Positions 1 through 10,190 of a stretch of DNA of 64,000 bases are shown here, piece after piece. A program made the translations under genes and the position numbers. The stretch comes from Nymphaea colorata (Eukaryota > Streptophyta > Magnoliopsida > Nymphaeales > Nymphaeaceae), in NCBI RefSeq assembly GCF_008831285.2, contig NC_045138.2, positions 21,051,934-21,115,933 on the forward strand. The letters are read 5' to 3'. Position 1 is the stretch's first letter, and each line of letters starts with the position of its first letter. The notes under the pieces were generated by a model, which did no database searches, was not told where the DNA came from, and saw only the letters and a program-made list of their open reading frames with translations.

Positions 1-146
1 GAAGATCAAATGATTATGGGGAAGAAGAGATGAGGAAGAGGCTATATGTCCTGGCCGAGACGACACGTCTCCTACTGCGCGCAACTTAAACAAAGAAATA
101 ACAGAAAAAAGCCCTACTCTATCAGCAGCAATTGATTGTGGAAATA

Positions 147-414
147 TCACGATGGCTTCCTCACGCACTGCAAAAAGAAAGGAAGAACATAATTAGAAAA
201 CAGGAAAGGGAAAACAAACCATTAACCTTTCAGAAAAACCAAATTAATGTTTTCTATTCACTATCATAGATAGAAAACGTACGTTGGAGTAGGCAGCAGA
301 TTTGAACTTCTTGATACCACCGTTTGGACGAACGTCTTCAATGCTGTAGCCAAGGGGAACTTCGTACATTAAGGAACTACTACTGGACTTCTTCTTACCA
401 CCTTTTGCCTCCAT
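147..414 (-). CDS. SAMDC: Conserved small uORF of plant SAMDC 5' leader (spliced, 50 codons)
   Basis: This minus-strand ORF matches the polyamine-responsive small uORF found in plant S-adenosylmethionine decarboxylase mRNAs. It joins 414..283 (44 codons, starting MEAKGGKKK) and 167..147 (CVRKPS then TGA). The intron 168..282 (115 bp) begins GTACGT and ends TTTTTGCAG. The family core is intact, including YEVPLGYSIEDVRPNGG (about residues 17-33), then KSAAYSN and the CVRKPS ending. In known plants this peptide represses translation of the main decarboxylase ORF when polyamines are high. The main ORF should follow at lower coordinates, beyond the left edge; instead a SAMDC body lies on the opposite strand at 769. 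Recognition and splice junctions are seen in sequence; function comes from the family. Confidence 0.9.
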
Positions 415-422
415 TACAACAT
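414..422 (-). CDS. Tiny uORF (two codons) overlapping the small uORF by one base
   Basis: Reading minus from 422, ATG TTG TAA is a two-codon ORF. Its last A (base 414) is also the A of the small uORF start codon. This one-base-overlap tiny/small pair is the arrangement described for plant SAMDC leaders, where the tiny uORF sets how often ribosomes start on the repressive small uORF. Its exact preservation argues that this leader was recently functional. Confidence 0.8.
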   Translation of the reverse strand: ML

Positions 423-650
423 CCACGCTCCCTGTTGTCAGAATTCCACAAGACTAAAGTTTAGTGCAGGAAATATTTTTCATACTGCGGAAATAAAATT
501 CATTTTGACTTGCTAAAAACATCGAGAGGCCGTTGTCAATTAGAAATATATAGACACAAACCGCTGCCACTTCTAAAACTTTTTCCAATTGCGGCACACT
601 TTTGGAAGAGGAAGAAAGGAAACGAATGCTATTCTGTTTTGTCTCGGTCA
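423..650 (-). promoter_or_regulatory. Upstream part of the minus-strand SAMDC leader, possible second leader intron
   Basis: Minus-strand sequence before the tiny uORF. A plausible acceptor (TGACAACAG then GGAGCG) lies about 13 bases upstream of the tiny ATG, and a possible donor (GTTTGT) near 556. That would give another leader intron of roughly 120 bp, in keeping with plant SAMDC leaders that carry several introns. No transcript supports it here. The stretch also overlaps the region upstream of the plus-strand SAMDC copy, so the two copies would share it head to head. Confidence 0.4.
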
Positions 651-768
651 CTCCCGGGCCTGGACATGTAGCCTCTTCCTCATCTCTTCTTCCCCATAAT
701 CATTTGATCTTCTGCAACACCAATTCGACACAGTTAGGTGGTATTGAGAATTGGATCTCAGCTTCAAA

Positions 769-1769
769 ATGGCCGGTTTTGAAGGGTATGAAAAGCGGCT
801 GGAGATCATTTTCCGTCAGCCACCTGTGTTTGCTGATCCTGATAGCAAGGGTCTCAGGGCCCTCTCTCGTGCCCAGATTGATGAATTCCTTTCTGCTGCC
901 GAATGCACCATAGTGGACAGTTTGTCCAACAGCGCTTTGGATTCATATGTGCTTTCTGAATCCAGCCTTTTTGTTTATCCTTACAAGGTCATCATCAAGA
1001 CTTGTGGGACTACCAAGCTTCTGCGCTCCAGTCCCATCGTATTGAAGCATGCTGGTACCTTGTCCCGTGCTCCTATCTCAGTCAAATATTCCCGTGGGAC
1101 GTTCATTTTCCCTGGGAATCAGCCTTCTCCTCACACAAGTTTTACGGAGGAAGTTGTTGTGCTGAACAACCATTTCCGAAGTTGTTTGGTAAGCCTGGGA
1201 ATGCTTATGTCATCAATGGTGGCAATCCTGCCCATGATTGGCACATCTACAGGTCGTCCGTGGAGTCCATACCTCCTTTGCCACTCACTGTGGAAATGTG
1301 CATGACCAACCTGGACAGGGAGCGGGCATCTGTATTCTACAAGAACTTTGAAGGCCCAGCGAAGTCCATGACTAACGCTTCTGGAATCCGCAGCATCCTT
1401 CCCGGCTTTGATATCAATGACTTTGAGTTTGAGCCTTGTGGATATTCCATGAATTCAATCAAGGACAAGGCCTTGTCGATTATTCATGTCACTCCAGAAG
1501 ATGGTCTCAGCTATGCAAGCTTTGAGTTTGTGGATGCAATAGGCTCTAAGGAAATAAAGAATGCAGCAGAGCTAGAGGCGCTAATCGACCGTGTGTTGGA
1601 ATGTTTCGGGCCAGAAGAGTTTTCATTGGCCATTCATTGTGACTACAGCAGCTTGATGGCAATGTTGTCAGAGAAACATGGGATGTTGGGCTATGCATGC
1701 GAGAAATTTGTGGTGCAGGAACTCTCTGGTGGAGGTTGCCTGATATACAGAGTTTCTCTGGAAAGTTGA
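769..1769 (+). pseudogene. SAMDC: S-adenosylmethionine decarboxylase main ORF with one frameshift
   Basis: AdoMetDC makes decarboxylated SAM for spermidine and spermine synthesis. ATG 769 opens with [13 protein letters not shown], the usual plant N-terminus. The self-cleavage site [12 protein letters not shown] (pyruvoyl serine) and KTCGTT are in the first frame. Frame 1 then breaks near 1174-1181, and a second frame continues with [19 protein letters not shown] and HVTPEDG to TGA at 1769. One lost base explains the shift. The two parts together cover about 330 residues against roughly 350-370 for the family. Plant SAMDC main ORFs normally lack introns, so the absence of introns does not show retroposition. 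No uORF lies upstream on this strand. It is most likely a pseudogene, though a sequencing error is possible because all catalytic motifs survive. Confidence 0.85.
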
Positions 1770-2121
1770 GAAGATGATCAGAGGATTGTGTGGAAGGGGA
1801 AGGTGTATGCTCTGGCCGAGCAAAGACTGTCTTTGTTGCAGCATCACTGCTTATCCTTACCATGTGTTTGCGTCCTTTACTAGTATAGTAGTAATGCGGT
1901 CTCCTCTTCTATTTCTGTTCGAGTTTTCATGTTTGAATAATTGGGCAGCTCGTTCCTTCTGAAGCCCGCCCATAACGGAAAACAAGATCAGGCTAGCGCC
2001 ATCCTCGGGCGGCGTAAAACTTATCGGTTGGAATTTGGGAGGAAACCGGAGAGTCCCAATCCATGACACGGAAGGAAGCTACCGAATCCCAACAGCAAGA
2101 AAGAGGAAGGATGACGTCACC

Positions 2122-2354
2122 GGTATCATAGACGCATAGATCATTTAGGAACCGCTTCTCCACGAGGCCTCCGAAGACTGCGACCATCGATTTCCCAACG
2201 TTGACGGCCGTATGACCACTGATAAGTCGGTGGAAAGTCAGACATCTGAGAGAGAGAGAGAGAGAATAAGATTATGATGATCAAGGTGACACACCTTCGT
2301 GGACGAGGAAGCGAACCCCCCGAAATCGGAGGAATTCGCCTGAACCCAGTGCAT
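2122..2354 (-). pseudogene. 5' exons of a kelch-repeat (galactose oxidase-like) protein, truncated
   Basis: Minus-strand exon 1 (from 2354, MHWVQANSSDFGG) and exon 2 ([20 protein letters not shown] then [12 protein letters not shown]) match the start and first kelch blade of a plant kelch-repeat protein. A splice model keeping the frame has its donor after 2293 and acceptor before 2218, a 74-bp intron. After CVYDT (2122) a possible donor GTGACG follows, but no further kelch exon is visible between here and the SAMDC copy ending at 1769. Either the gene is cut off by the SAMDC rearrangement, or its later exons lie beyond the left edge and the SAMDC copies sit inside an intron. An in-frame ATG also exists at 2438. 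Confidence 0.6.
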
Positions 2355-2439
2355 CGTCACCGGAGTCTTGCTCCTTCCTCTTAACGGTTTCCTCTCGACA
2401 CAGACGCCATATGATTTCTCATTTTTTCTTTCCGCCATT

Positions 2440-4575
2440 TGTGAATCACTTTTTTCTTATTTTTCTTAATAATATATGAATCATAAAAAATGAAATAATA
2501 ACATATGTATTTGCTTCAGTACCAATGCTTACGAAGTACATAATAACCTATGTATTTGCTTCCATCGATTCGCCACATTCATGTGCATTAACTAACCAAT
2601 TTGATAAAAAAGAGTCCCTATGACCAGTTCCAAAGGTTGGTACCAAAACCTAGTCTATACCGGTGATGTATATCACTGCTATTATCTATAGGATCCGTTT
2701 TCATTAACAGTTGTTTGTGGACAATATGTACGTTATCAATCCCTTTAAGATTTACATATTACTCATTTTCAGTTGATAAAAAAGTCAAATATTATGCCTT
2801 GACATACTTATTTTCTCCATCTGTTTATTAAAAAATGCACTATAAAAATTCAGGTCAACTCTTTGACCCGGTGACCTAGTTTTCGGCCAATCCAAGCCTC
2901 AGCCATGAATTTGCCAACCATCATCACCGTGGACACCATATCCTGTGAAGCAATGTTATCGACACATCGAAGATTCAAACATCAATTTTCTCTTCCCCTC
3001 TTAATGTTAAGATAGTGCTCAAACTTGAAGTATTGGGTTTATAAATCTTTGAATAGAATTTCGATTTATTGGCTTGCACCTACGTCCATGCATGGCTTTC
3101 CTTGTTGTCCGCTGTATATCGTCAAGTTTGAGGAAGACGGTTAATGCATGAGGTACCGTTTATTGACTGGATCCTCGATATAATGAGGGATGTCAACGGA
3201 TCGAATTTAGATCGGATATATCTTTAATCATATTCACATGCATATTCAAATTCAGATTCAAATGCAAATAAAAAAAAAGTCACACCAAACCCGAATTTTG
3301 AATCGGATTTGGCCAATTTTCAAAATATAATAGCATTAGATACAAGACATTAATTAATGAATTGACTAAGAAGTTTAATTTAATATCCTAAAATTTGAAG
3401 ATCACTTGGAGGAGGTGGCAACGAAGGATGTAACTCTATTCGATGCTTGCCGTCATATTGAAACATACCAAACGAGAAAAAGAACAATTCAGTATTAAAT
3501 TAAAAGAGGTCTAACGGCAAGCTTCACTAATATATATATATATATATATATAACTATTTTTAAATTATAATTTCATATTAGGACCATATAATTTAGAGTT
3601 TTTATGCCAACCTCGACTTTCCTTGACAAGAACTGTCAGTCAGGTCATGTTTTATTGAAACATGAAATGAGTTGCTTGGGTGATACTTTAAAACCAGCTT
3701 TGAAATTTATTGGAGTATGTGGGTGTCATAAATATTTGGGTTTGAGATCTAGTTTTGACCAAACCTGATATTAGAAAAGGAAGTGAAAAACCTAATCCTT
3801 TTTAGGCTATTCAAAAACCAGGTTTTTAATGTATTATCCAAAAAAAGAAAAAAACAAAGTGTTTTGAAACTCATTAAAAATCTTGGTTTTCATAAAACAT
3901 ATTAAACCAAGGTATCATTCAAATGCCCCAAAAGATTGATGCTTTTTCTACATGGTTCTTTCAAGTCCAAAAATACCTTTCTTTCCTTTTTTTAATATAT
4001 AATAACAAGGCATTATTATCAGTTTCCATCGCCTTACTTAATATGTTTATCTACAATACCAATTGATGTTAAAAAGAAACAGCAATTTTCAGAAATTGGT
4101 AGTAAAAACAAAACTTGAATTACAAAAAATTAGGAACATTAAGCTCAAACCTTGAAATATATGCCAAAGTTTGTCATCTAAATGAAAGATTTTCTGAAAA
4201 AGGTCAACGAATTTAAAACAATTTTGTATCACCTGACTCGAATAATCCATTTTTTACGGATTCACTCATATTAAAATTCATGAGTTTAAAGTCTGATAAT
4301 AAAATAACATGACAAGAGGGTGCAAATTAAAAGGGCTTTCACGCGCGCCATACCCATCACCACGGCTCTCTCTACGAAACAAAGTCATATGTTCGTTTTT
4401 TTTTTTTTCCTTTTTTGATAATTTCTTCGATTATCAAGTGATTTTTAAATCGTCCTGATCAAGTAAATTTCTCTCTTTGCTATTTTCTGTTCTACTTGAT
4501 CAATATTCTAGCTAATCACCATTAGGTTCGAATCCATACAACTAAGTTGCAGTCTTGTTAACATATGTCCATAGC
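2440..4575. other. AT-rich intergenic DNA without a recognisable gene
   Basis: No ORF with family similarity. It contains a short (TA)n run at 3531-3552 and, near 3186, a start resembling a hAT terminus (GAGGGATGTCAACGGATCG) with no clear partner end. The rest is poly-A/T-rich unique-looking sequence. Confidence 0.5.
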
Positions 4576-4852
4576 TAAGCTTAGGCAGTGGGCTGGCCTG
4601 ATAAGGAGTCGGGGCTCGAACCAGCCCGACACCCAAAACTTAGGCCTGGGCTCGACCCAATAATTAAAACCCTAGCCCGCGCCCGGTTTGTGCTCGGCCT
4701 GTTTAAATTAAAAATGTATTTTTAATATAAAATAATATATATATAATTAAATGTAATAAACTATTATAATTATATATATAAATAATAAAATAAATATTAA
4801 AAAATTATCAAACCCACTCGACAGCAGCAGCCCGACCCAATGCCCAAGCTTA
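4576..4852. mobile_element. Non-autonomous hAT-like MITE (GGGC-rich ends)
   Basis: 277 bp with terminal inverted repeats TAAGCTTAGGCA on the left and TAAGCTTGGGCATTGGG as the reverse complement of the right. The flanks TCCATAGC and TCCATGTA share their first five bases, so the target duplication is degenerate. GC-rich ends (GGGCTGGCCTGATAAGG, AGCCCGACCCAATGCCC) surround an AT-rich middle. It resembles the elements at 51655 and 53479. No transposase is present. Confidence 0.55.
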
Positions 4853-5329
4853 TCCATGTATGTCCACCCATATGCATCATATAGCCCTCTTACAGTAAGA
4901 TACAAGGCTGGTTAGGGGTTTATATAGTCCTTACTTTTTCTTTTTTTCAAATCAATCTTGAATGTCTTAAATGATTTTTTACATAAAATTTACAACTAAT
5001 ACGAATATTTATAATATTGGTAATTTGCTGTAAACTTCCTCGAAAAATAGTTGTTGGGGTTTCGTCCCCGCTTCCCTTATATATGTACAGTGAGAAAATA
5101 CCTATCCATGAAAGCAAGACGCACCCAATGCTAAACATTCTCAAAAAAACTGTTGAAACATGAAGCGATTGAAATCTTATATCAAAATACTATGTGTAAT
5201 GGTAACAACACCTAAGCAATAAGGGGCCGTTTGATGGCCTGGAAATGTGGAATTGGAATTAGGAGCTCTTTTTCAAAGTTTGATTATGGTGAGCAGGAGG
5301 CTTAATCTCACTGCCCGAGCGGAGCCAAA

Positions 5330-5582
5330 GAACATGTTTTCTTGAAAAAACATTAAAATTGAAAAAAAAATGCTTTTTTAGCCCCTTTTTTCAGTTTTTT
5401 TTAATGCCAAACAATTTTTTTCTATTTTTTATTTGTTGCAAATGTACTTATCTTTTGATGTTTATGTTATTAGTTTTTCACTTATTTTACTTTCCCCCTA
5501 TCTTTTTTCAAGTTCGCCGTATTGTATTATACCTAAGAAAAACGTTGCCGCTTAAAACTTCGAGTCATTATTTGTGACTATA
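5330..5582 (-). mobile_element. AT-rich MITE, TATAGTCACAAA family, inverted copy
   Basis: The reverse complement of this block aligns with 6087-6474, sharing CGAACTTGAAAAAAG, AATAAGTGAAAAACTAATAA and ATAAGTACATTTG with small gaps. Its inner end (ATTATTTGTGACTATA, 5567-5582) is the exact inverse of 6087-6102. The outer end is ragged. It may be one arm of a larger foldback. Confidence 0.6.
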
Positions 5583-6086
5583 GTTTCACCCTGCATGAAA
5601 GATCCCTTTTACAGTACCCGAGTGAGTCAACCACAGGTCGAATTAGAGATGTGCAGCATAATGTTCCCAAGCTGCCCTTTTTAAGCTATGCCCCTCGAGG
5701 CTCCAAAGTCTGATTGCAAAATGATAGGAATAAATGGAATCCAAAAAGAGATCCAGTTTCACCAGAAAAAAGATTCCAATCCCCAACAATGTTAACCCAT
5801 TCCTAGAACTGCACTTACTCAAAAACATTCTTTAGCAAGTGAATGGCCTCTGAGGCAAGAGGCCCGTGATCAACCTTGAGCAAAGATTGAATTTAGAAAT
5901 GCTAGTGAAATGAGGGCAAAGAAGTATCAAATCTATCATCTTCTATTATTTCCTTGTATCACAATGGAATTTTGTTTGCAAAGAGATTATTCAATTAATT
6001 GAAGGCATCGATTTAGCAGCCAGTTTTTCCCTTTTTCTAGTTTACCAAACCATAGAGAAGAGCACAATTAAATGTTATGTTGAGAT
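5583..6086. other. Spacer between the inverted MITE copies
   Basis: About 500 bp between two oppositely oriented MITE copies. No coding similarity was recognised. The arms could fold around this spacer as a large stem-loop. Confidence 0.4.
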
Positions 6087-6474
6087 TATAGTCACAAATA
6101 ATGTCTCAGAGTTTGAACAGTGGTTTTTCTCTTGTACAATACAGCGAACTTGAAAAAAGAAAAAAAATGCGGTAAATTTTTAAAAGTTTTAAAAAACTAA
6201 AAATAGAAAAAAAATAAAATAAGTGAAAAACTAATAACACAAACATCAAAATATAAGTACATTTGAAACAAATAAAATAGAAAATGAAAAAAAAAAGTTT
6301 GACATAAAAAACTAAAAAAAATGAATAAAGTGAAAAAACTGAAAAAAATGCAAAAAAGGGATTAAAAAGGCATTAAATGTGTTTTTTTAATATTTTTTTC
6401 AAAATAACGTGTTTTTTTAGTTTTAAACAACCAATTAATTTATCACGAAGAAAAGCGTGTTTTCTGTGACTATA
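6087..6474 (+). mobile_element. AT-rich MITE, TATAGTCACAAA family
   Basis: 388 bp bounded by TATAGTCACAAA on the left and TTCTGTGACTATA on the right, which are inverted copies. There is no ORF. Related copies lie at 5330-5582 (inverted), about 21270-21575 (inverted, degraded) and 47930-48284. The TA at each border fits a TA-targeting family, but the sequence is too AT-rich to prove a duplication. Confidence 0.6.
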
Positions 6475-6892
6475 TATATTACACCTTCTTGTCAATCTAT
6501 CTCAGACAATTGTAGGCATTCTCATAAATGATGGCAGTCATAGAGCCAAGTTTATTACAAGTCTAATGTTGTGAGACTAACCACAAATTCTCTAACAGTA
6601 ATTTTGAACTGAGTCTAAACCAAAGTCTATGTTTGAGCATCGATTATTATGGCAATTGGAGTATCAACCAACTCATGTCTAGTTATATGATTCAGAGTAT
6701 CATTTCTTATTGGATCATTGAATTCGACATTCAAATTCAAACGTGTGATCGGATATATTCATTAAAGAGAATCTATTTGATAGATTTCTTATATACCCAT
6801 AGGTGTTACATTGGATTCGAATCATTCGATCACTTTATTTTGTTGTTGCTAGCAAATACTACTCAAACTTTACTAATAGTTTTCTATATAGC

Positions 6893-7242
6893 CTAAGTCA
6901 CCGGACTCTTTTATTTTACTGTCGCACCTGAGTCCGCATCAAGTCGGGTGCGCACCGAACATGGGTGCGGCTCCGACTCACATCCGAGTTCAATTAGAAT
7001 GTCATATTACTACATTACTTATATAATATATGTTGTTTTGATATTTTTCTATGCAATACAATTATTCAAGTATGTTATATACATTAATAACTAAATTACA
7101 ATAATATACTTATTATGTTATATATATAATAAATTAAAAATAATAATAATAATAAAATACCATTACCGCACCACCACACCTAAATTTTTTGAGATGTACC
7201 GTTTCAATACCCGCACCCACACCCCACACTATGGTGACATAG
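6893..7242. mobile_element. hAT-like MITE, CTAWRTCAC family (probable)
   Basis: It starts CTAAGTCACCGGACTC and ends GGTGACATAG, which are inverted. Both ends have GTGCG/GCACC-rich subterminal DNA around an AT-rich core. The layout matches the element at 31189-31522. No 8-bp duplication is readable at its borders, so the call rests on ends and family resemblance. Confidence 0.45.
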
Positions 7243-7866
7243 AGCTTCGGGAAAGCTTCAAGCCATTGAGCTACCGGATGTTTCTTGCTTACCCATTTAA
7301 AATGGCTGTTAAGGGCTTTGCAGGCAAGGTAGGCCAAACATGTTTGCACAAATTCATTCAATCTTACAAATGGAACTTAAGGAAATTTTAACAATCATAT
7401 GCCAACATTGAAGGATTCCATTGACAACATGCTTTAGTACATATATTCTTTTTGCATAAGATAATAACTTTTGCTTCCCGACCCCAACTTTTTTTTTTCT
7501 TCTTGACTTTGAAGATGTGAGAGATACATTGTTCTTCTATTGTGTTACCATTTTAGCCTGACTATTTTGTGGACCCAGAAGATGGTATCTATGTTGAGAA
7601 GCAATGGATAGTTCAATAATGTAGAGAGTGAAAGTCCAAGAAATCTCCTTTCGCCCAGTGATTTTTTGGAGGCAATCTGTTCTCGATTTTTTGGCCCAAG
7701 AAATCCGCTTTCAAGAAGGATAATCTAATCTACTTCATCCTATATACCTTTTCCATACCAAGTCTTTATAAGTCTCACGCTTCAACTAAGTTTTTGAGAT
7801 TAGCAATGCAGCCCCTCAGCTCTTGAATGTAGTGTTTTCATGTGTTAGAGCATCCCCGCAACTAGC
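7243..7866. other. Intergenic stretch, nothing recognised
   Basis: About 620 bp of AT-rich sequence. No gene, RNA or repeat signal was seen beyond the flanking transposons. Confidence 0.4.
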
Positions 7867-7874
7867 CGTGGAAG

Positions 7875-8285
7875 TAGGGGTCAACAATGAGTCGAACTAC
7901 TCAAGCTCAACTTGTTAAAGCTCGGCTCGTGAACTAGTTCAAGCTGAGTCATTTGCTTAACGAGTCGAGCTCGAGTTCATGAGTCTGACTCGTTCAAATA
8001 ATTGAGTTGAGTTCGAGCTCAACACATAACTGTCGAGTCGAGTTCGAGCCTTAATTGAGTTTGTCGAGATTTAAACAAGTCGATGTATTCAAACGAGTTT
8101 ACAAGTTTGTCGAGCCTTCATCGAGCTCAAGGTCGAGCTCAACATGTAATGATGAATATCAATTCTATTCAAATGAGTTTGTCGAGCCTTAATCGGGCCG
8201 AGCTCGAGCTCAACATGTAATTGCTGAGTTGAGCTGAGTTCGAGTTGACTGCACTCGGGCTCGACTCAACTCATTTTCACCCCTA
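7875..8285. mobile_element. Non-autonomous hAT MITE with perfect 8-bp target duplication
   Basis: 411 bp. Left end TAGGGGTCAACAATGAGTCG; reverse complement of the right end TAGGGGTGAAAATGAGTTGA. It is flanked on both sides by CGTGGAAG (7867-7874 and 8286-8293), the 8-bp duplication typical of hAT elements. The interior is built of CTCGAG/TCGAGC repeats. No transposase ORF; relatives lie at 12684, 14534 and 56143. Confidence 0.8.
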
Positions 8286-8293
8286 CGTGGAAG

Positions 8294-9144
8294 ACCTATT
8301 GTTGCTCCCTTGTTTGTTGTTACCATGTGCAACTGCAGCGTGAGTCAACTACTTCAGCAATTTCATTACCTTCAATGAAAGCAAGGAAAACAAAGAGAGA
8401 AGGGGCTCTGCTAGATTTTTGAATTGGTTCCCAATTGAGTTAAAGTTATCCATCATAACAAATGGAATTGGTGTATTTGCAATTACTTCGAATAGTTATG
8501 GAAAGAGCCAATGCTTTACTCTAAGGTCGGGATCAACTTAGCATCCTATAAGAAGTGCAAATCCAACTTGTATGAGTCTCAATCATCTGGAGATAAAGTT
8601 CTTCCTTGTTGTAGAGTATCATAAGTTTGACCTATAATGTCATAGAGATTATATAGTAGTGAGGGAACTGAAGCTTGATACTTTGAAGGCAATGTCAGTC
8701 TTGTCTTAATAATAATGATGGCTGCCACTGAATTGATATGAGTCATTAGAATTTTTAGGTAAAACTGAAGGAGTATTTCATTCTACCTTTCAATTCAAAG
8801 CAGAAGCTCCTACCCTGACTCTTACCTTCCTCTCATCCCCCTGAGGTATCAAGCCTACTTTCTATGTCATTGAATGACATCTCTATTTTGTTTTGACTTG
8901 CATATTAGTGTCTCCCTTTTTGCAGTACAAAGAGTTGATGCCCTAAAGTTTAAAACCAGATTAGCTTCCTGTCATCCTCTTTGTTTTTTTCTTTTAGAAT
9001 TTTGTCCTTTTGACATGTGGAGGAGGAGGGAGGGGTCGGATGGGAGAGAGTGCAAGGATGACAGTCATTGTAGTTTGGGAGATGCTTTCCTCTAATCCTC
9101 AGGTCCAAGGTTGCTTCGGGACTTGGGTGGTCCTAGTAAAAAAG
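8294..9144. other. Intergenic stretch, nothing recognised
   Basis: About 850 bp. Small ORFs (for example around 8874-9095) show no family similarity and no exon-like codon pattern. Confidence 0.4.
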
Positions 9145-9312
9145 CAATGCTGGAGCCAAAAAAATTAGTTGGAGAGACACCTATTTAGAAACATTTATAT
9201 CTATAGGCACACCTATATATGTATAAAAGTAATATTAAATTTATCAATGTAAAAATAAAGGAATTTTAAAATAGCTAGTGTGGGCAACTGCCCACATGTG
9301 GCTACGCCATTG
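9145..9312. mobile_element. Short hAT-like MITE (CARTGGCGTAGCCA ends)
   Basis: 168 bp. Left end CAATGCTGGAGCCA; reverse complement of the right end CAATGGCGTAGCCACATG. Flanks TAAAAAAG (9137-9144) and TAAGAAAG (9313-9320) differ at one base, an 8-bp duplication. The same family occurs at 48585 and, without clear borders, near 12245-12430 in the opposite orientation. Confidence 0.6.
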
Positions 9313-9320
9313 TAAGAAAG

Positions 9321-10190
9321 CGACATCCATGGGATTTAGAGGCTGTGAGCCTGTGCCTGTACAAATGCTGCAGCAGTCAAAGACAGCACTGTAATTCAGT
9401 GGGGGAGATTTGCACAAATGGAGAGTTGAAGGTGCATAGAAGGAGGAGGGCCGGGAGAAAGCAACGGCAACGGCAACAGCAACGGCATTCTGAGGCGGTG
9501 CCTAAAGGGTGATTTAAGGAGAGTTACATCTATGATTAAAATGGTATCGAACATAAAGAAACGACAGTCGAGTCCTTCATGGCGACAAGAACACGAACGA
9601 AAAATAGAGATTGAATGTAACTAAACCAACCTAAAAACCAATTCAATCATGAAAGTTAATATCCTGATACATCTCTCAAAGAAGCTTTGCATGTGAAAAA
9701 TGATCCACTGAAGGCCAATTATATACAGAGATATAACAGTTAGAAATGTACCACAGCTAGGGAACTGTGGGTTATTCATTTTTCAAAATATCAATGCATC
9801 CATTCTTATATTTGTATCAGATAAAAGTTATTTTTCACCAAAAAGGTATATGTACATCATGTTTACAAGGTTTAAAAAATCATCCGCATGTAAACAAAAA
9901 AAAATGATCACCCTTATGGAATGAATAAAACTTATTGTGCTTAATAAAATTCAGTGCACTAATAGTAATATCCTTAATAGAATGTTCATTTCCCATCATA
10001 TTTTGCAACCCATTTTCTCTTCTCCAATGCTTTTGCTGAAACAAGGTTTTTTTAAAAAAAATCAGGTAGATCTTCAGAGCTTCCAGTTAACAGAAGGAAC
10101 TCAGCATGTTATTGAAAAAAGGGACCAAAAGGGTACCTTTCCTATTTATTTATTTGTTTATTTACCAAACAAGATAAATTGCCCCATATA
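9321..10190. other. Intergenic stretch, nothing recognised
   Basis: Roughly 870 bp of A/T-rich and short simple-repeat DNA (a GGCAAC run near 9466). No gene signal was identified. Confidence 0.4.

Larger units (their letters stand above)
1..712. repeat. Inverted repeat flanking the SAMDC leader (arms 1-51 and 662-712)
   Basis: The reverse complement of 1-51 equals 662-712 with one mismatch (50/51). Looser similarity continues inward to about 60 and 641. Both arms are the CT-rich leader segment that lies between the small uORF and the main ORF in SAMDC mRNA. The left arm belongs to the minus-strand leader and the right arm leads into the plus-strand main ORF at 769. The repeat therefore marks a head-to-head junction of two SAMDC copies or the ends of an inverted leader. 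Confidence 0.85.
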
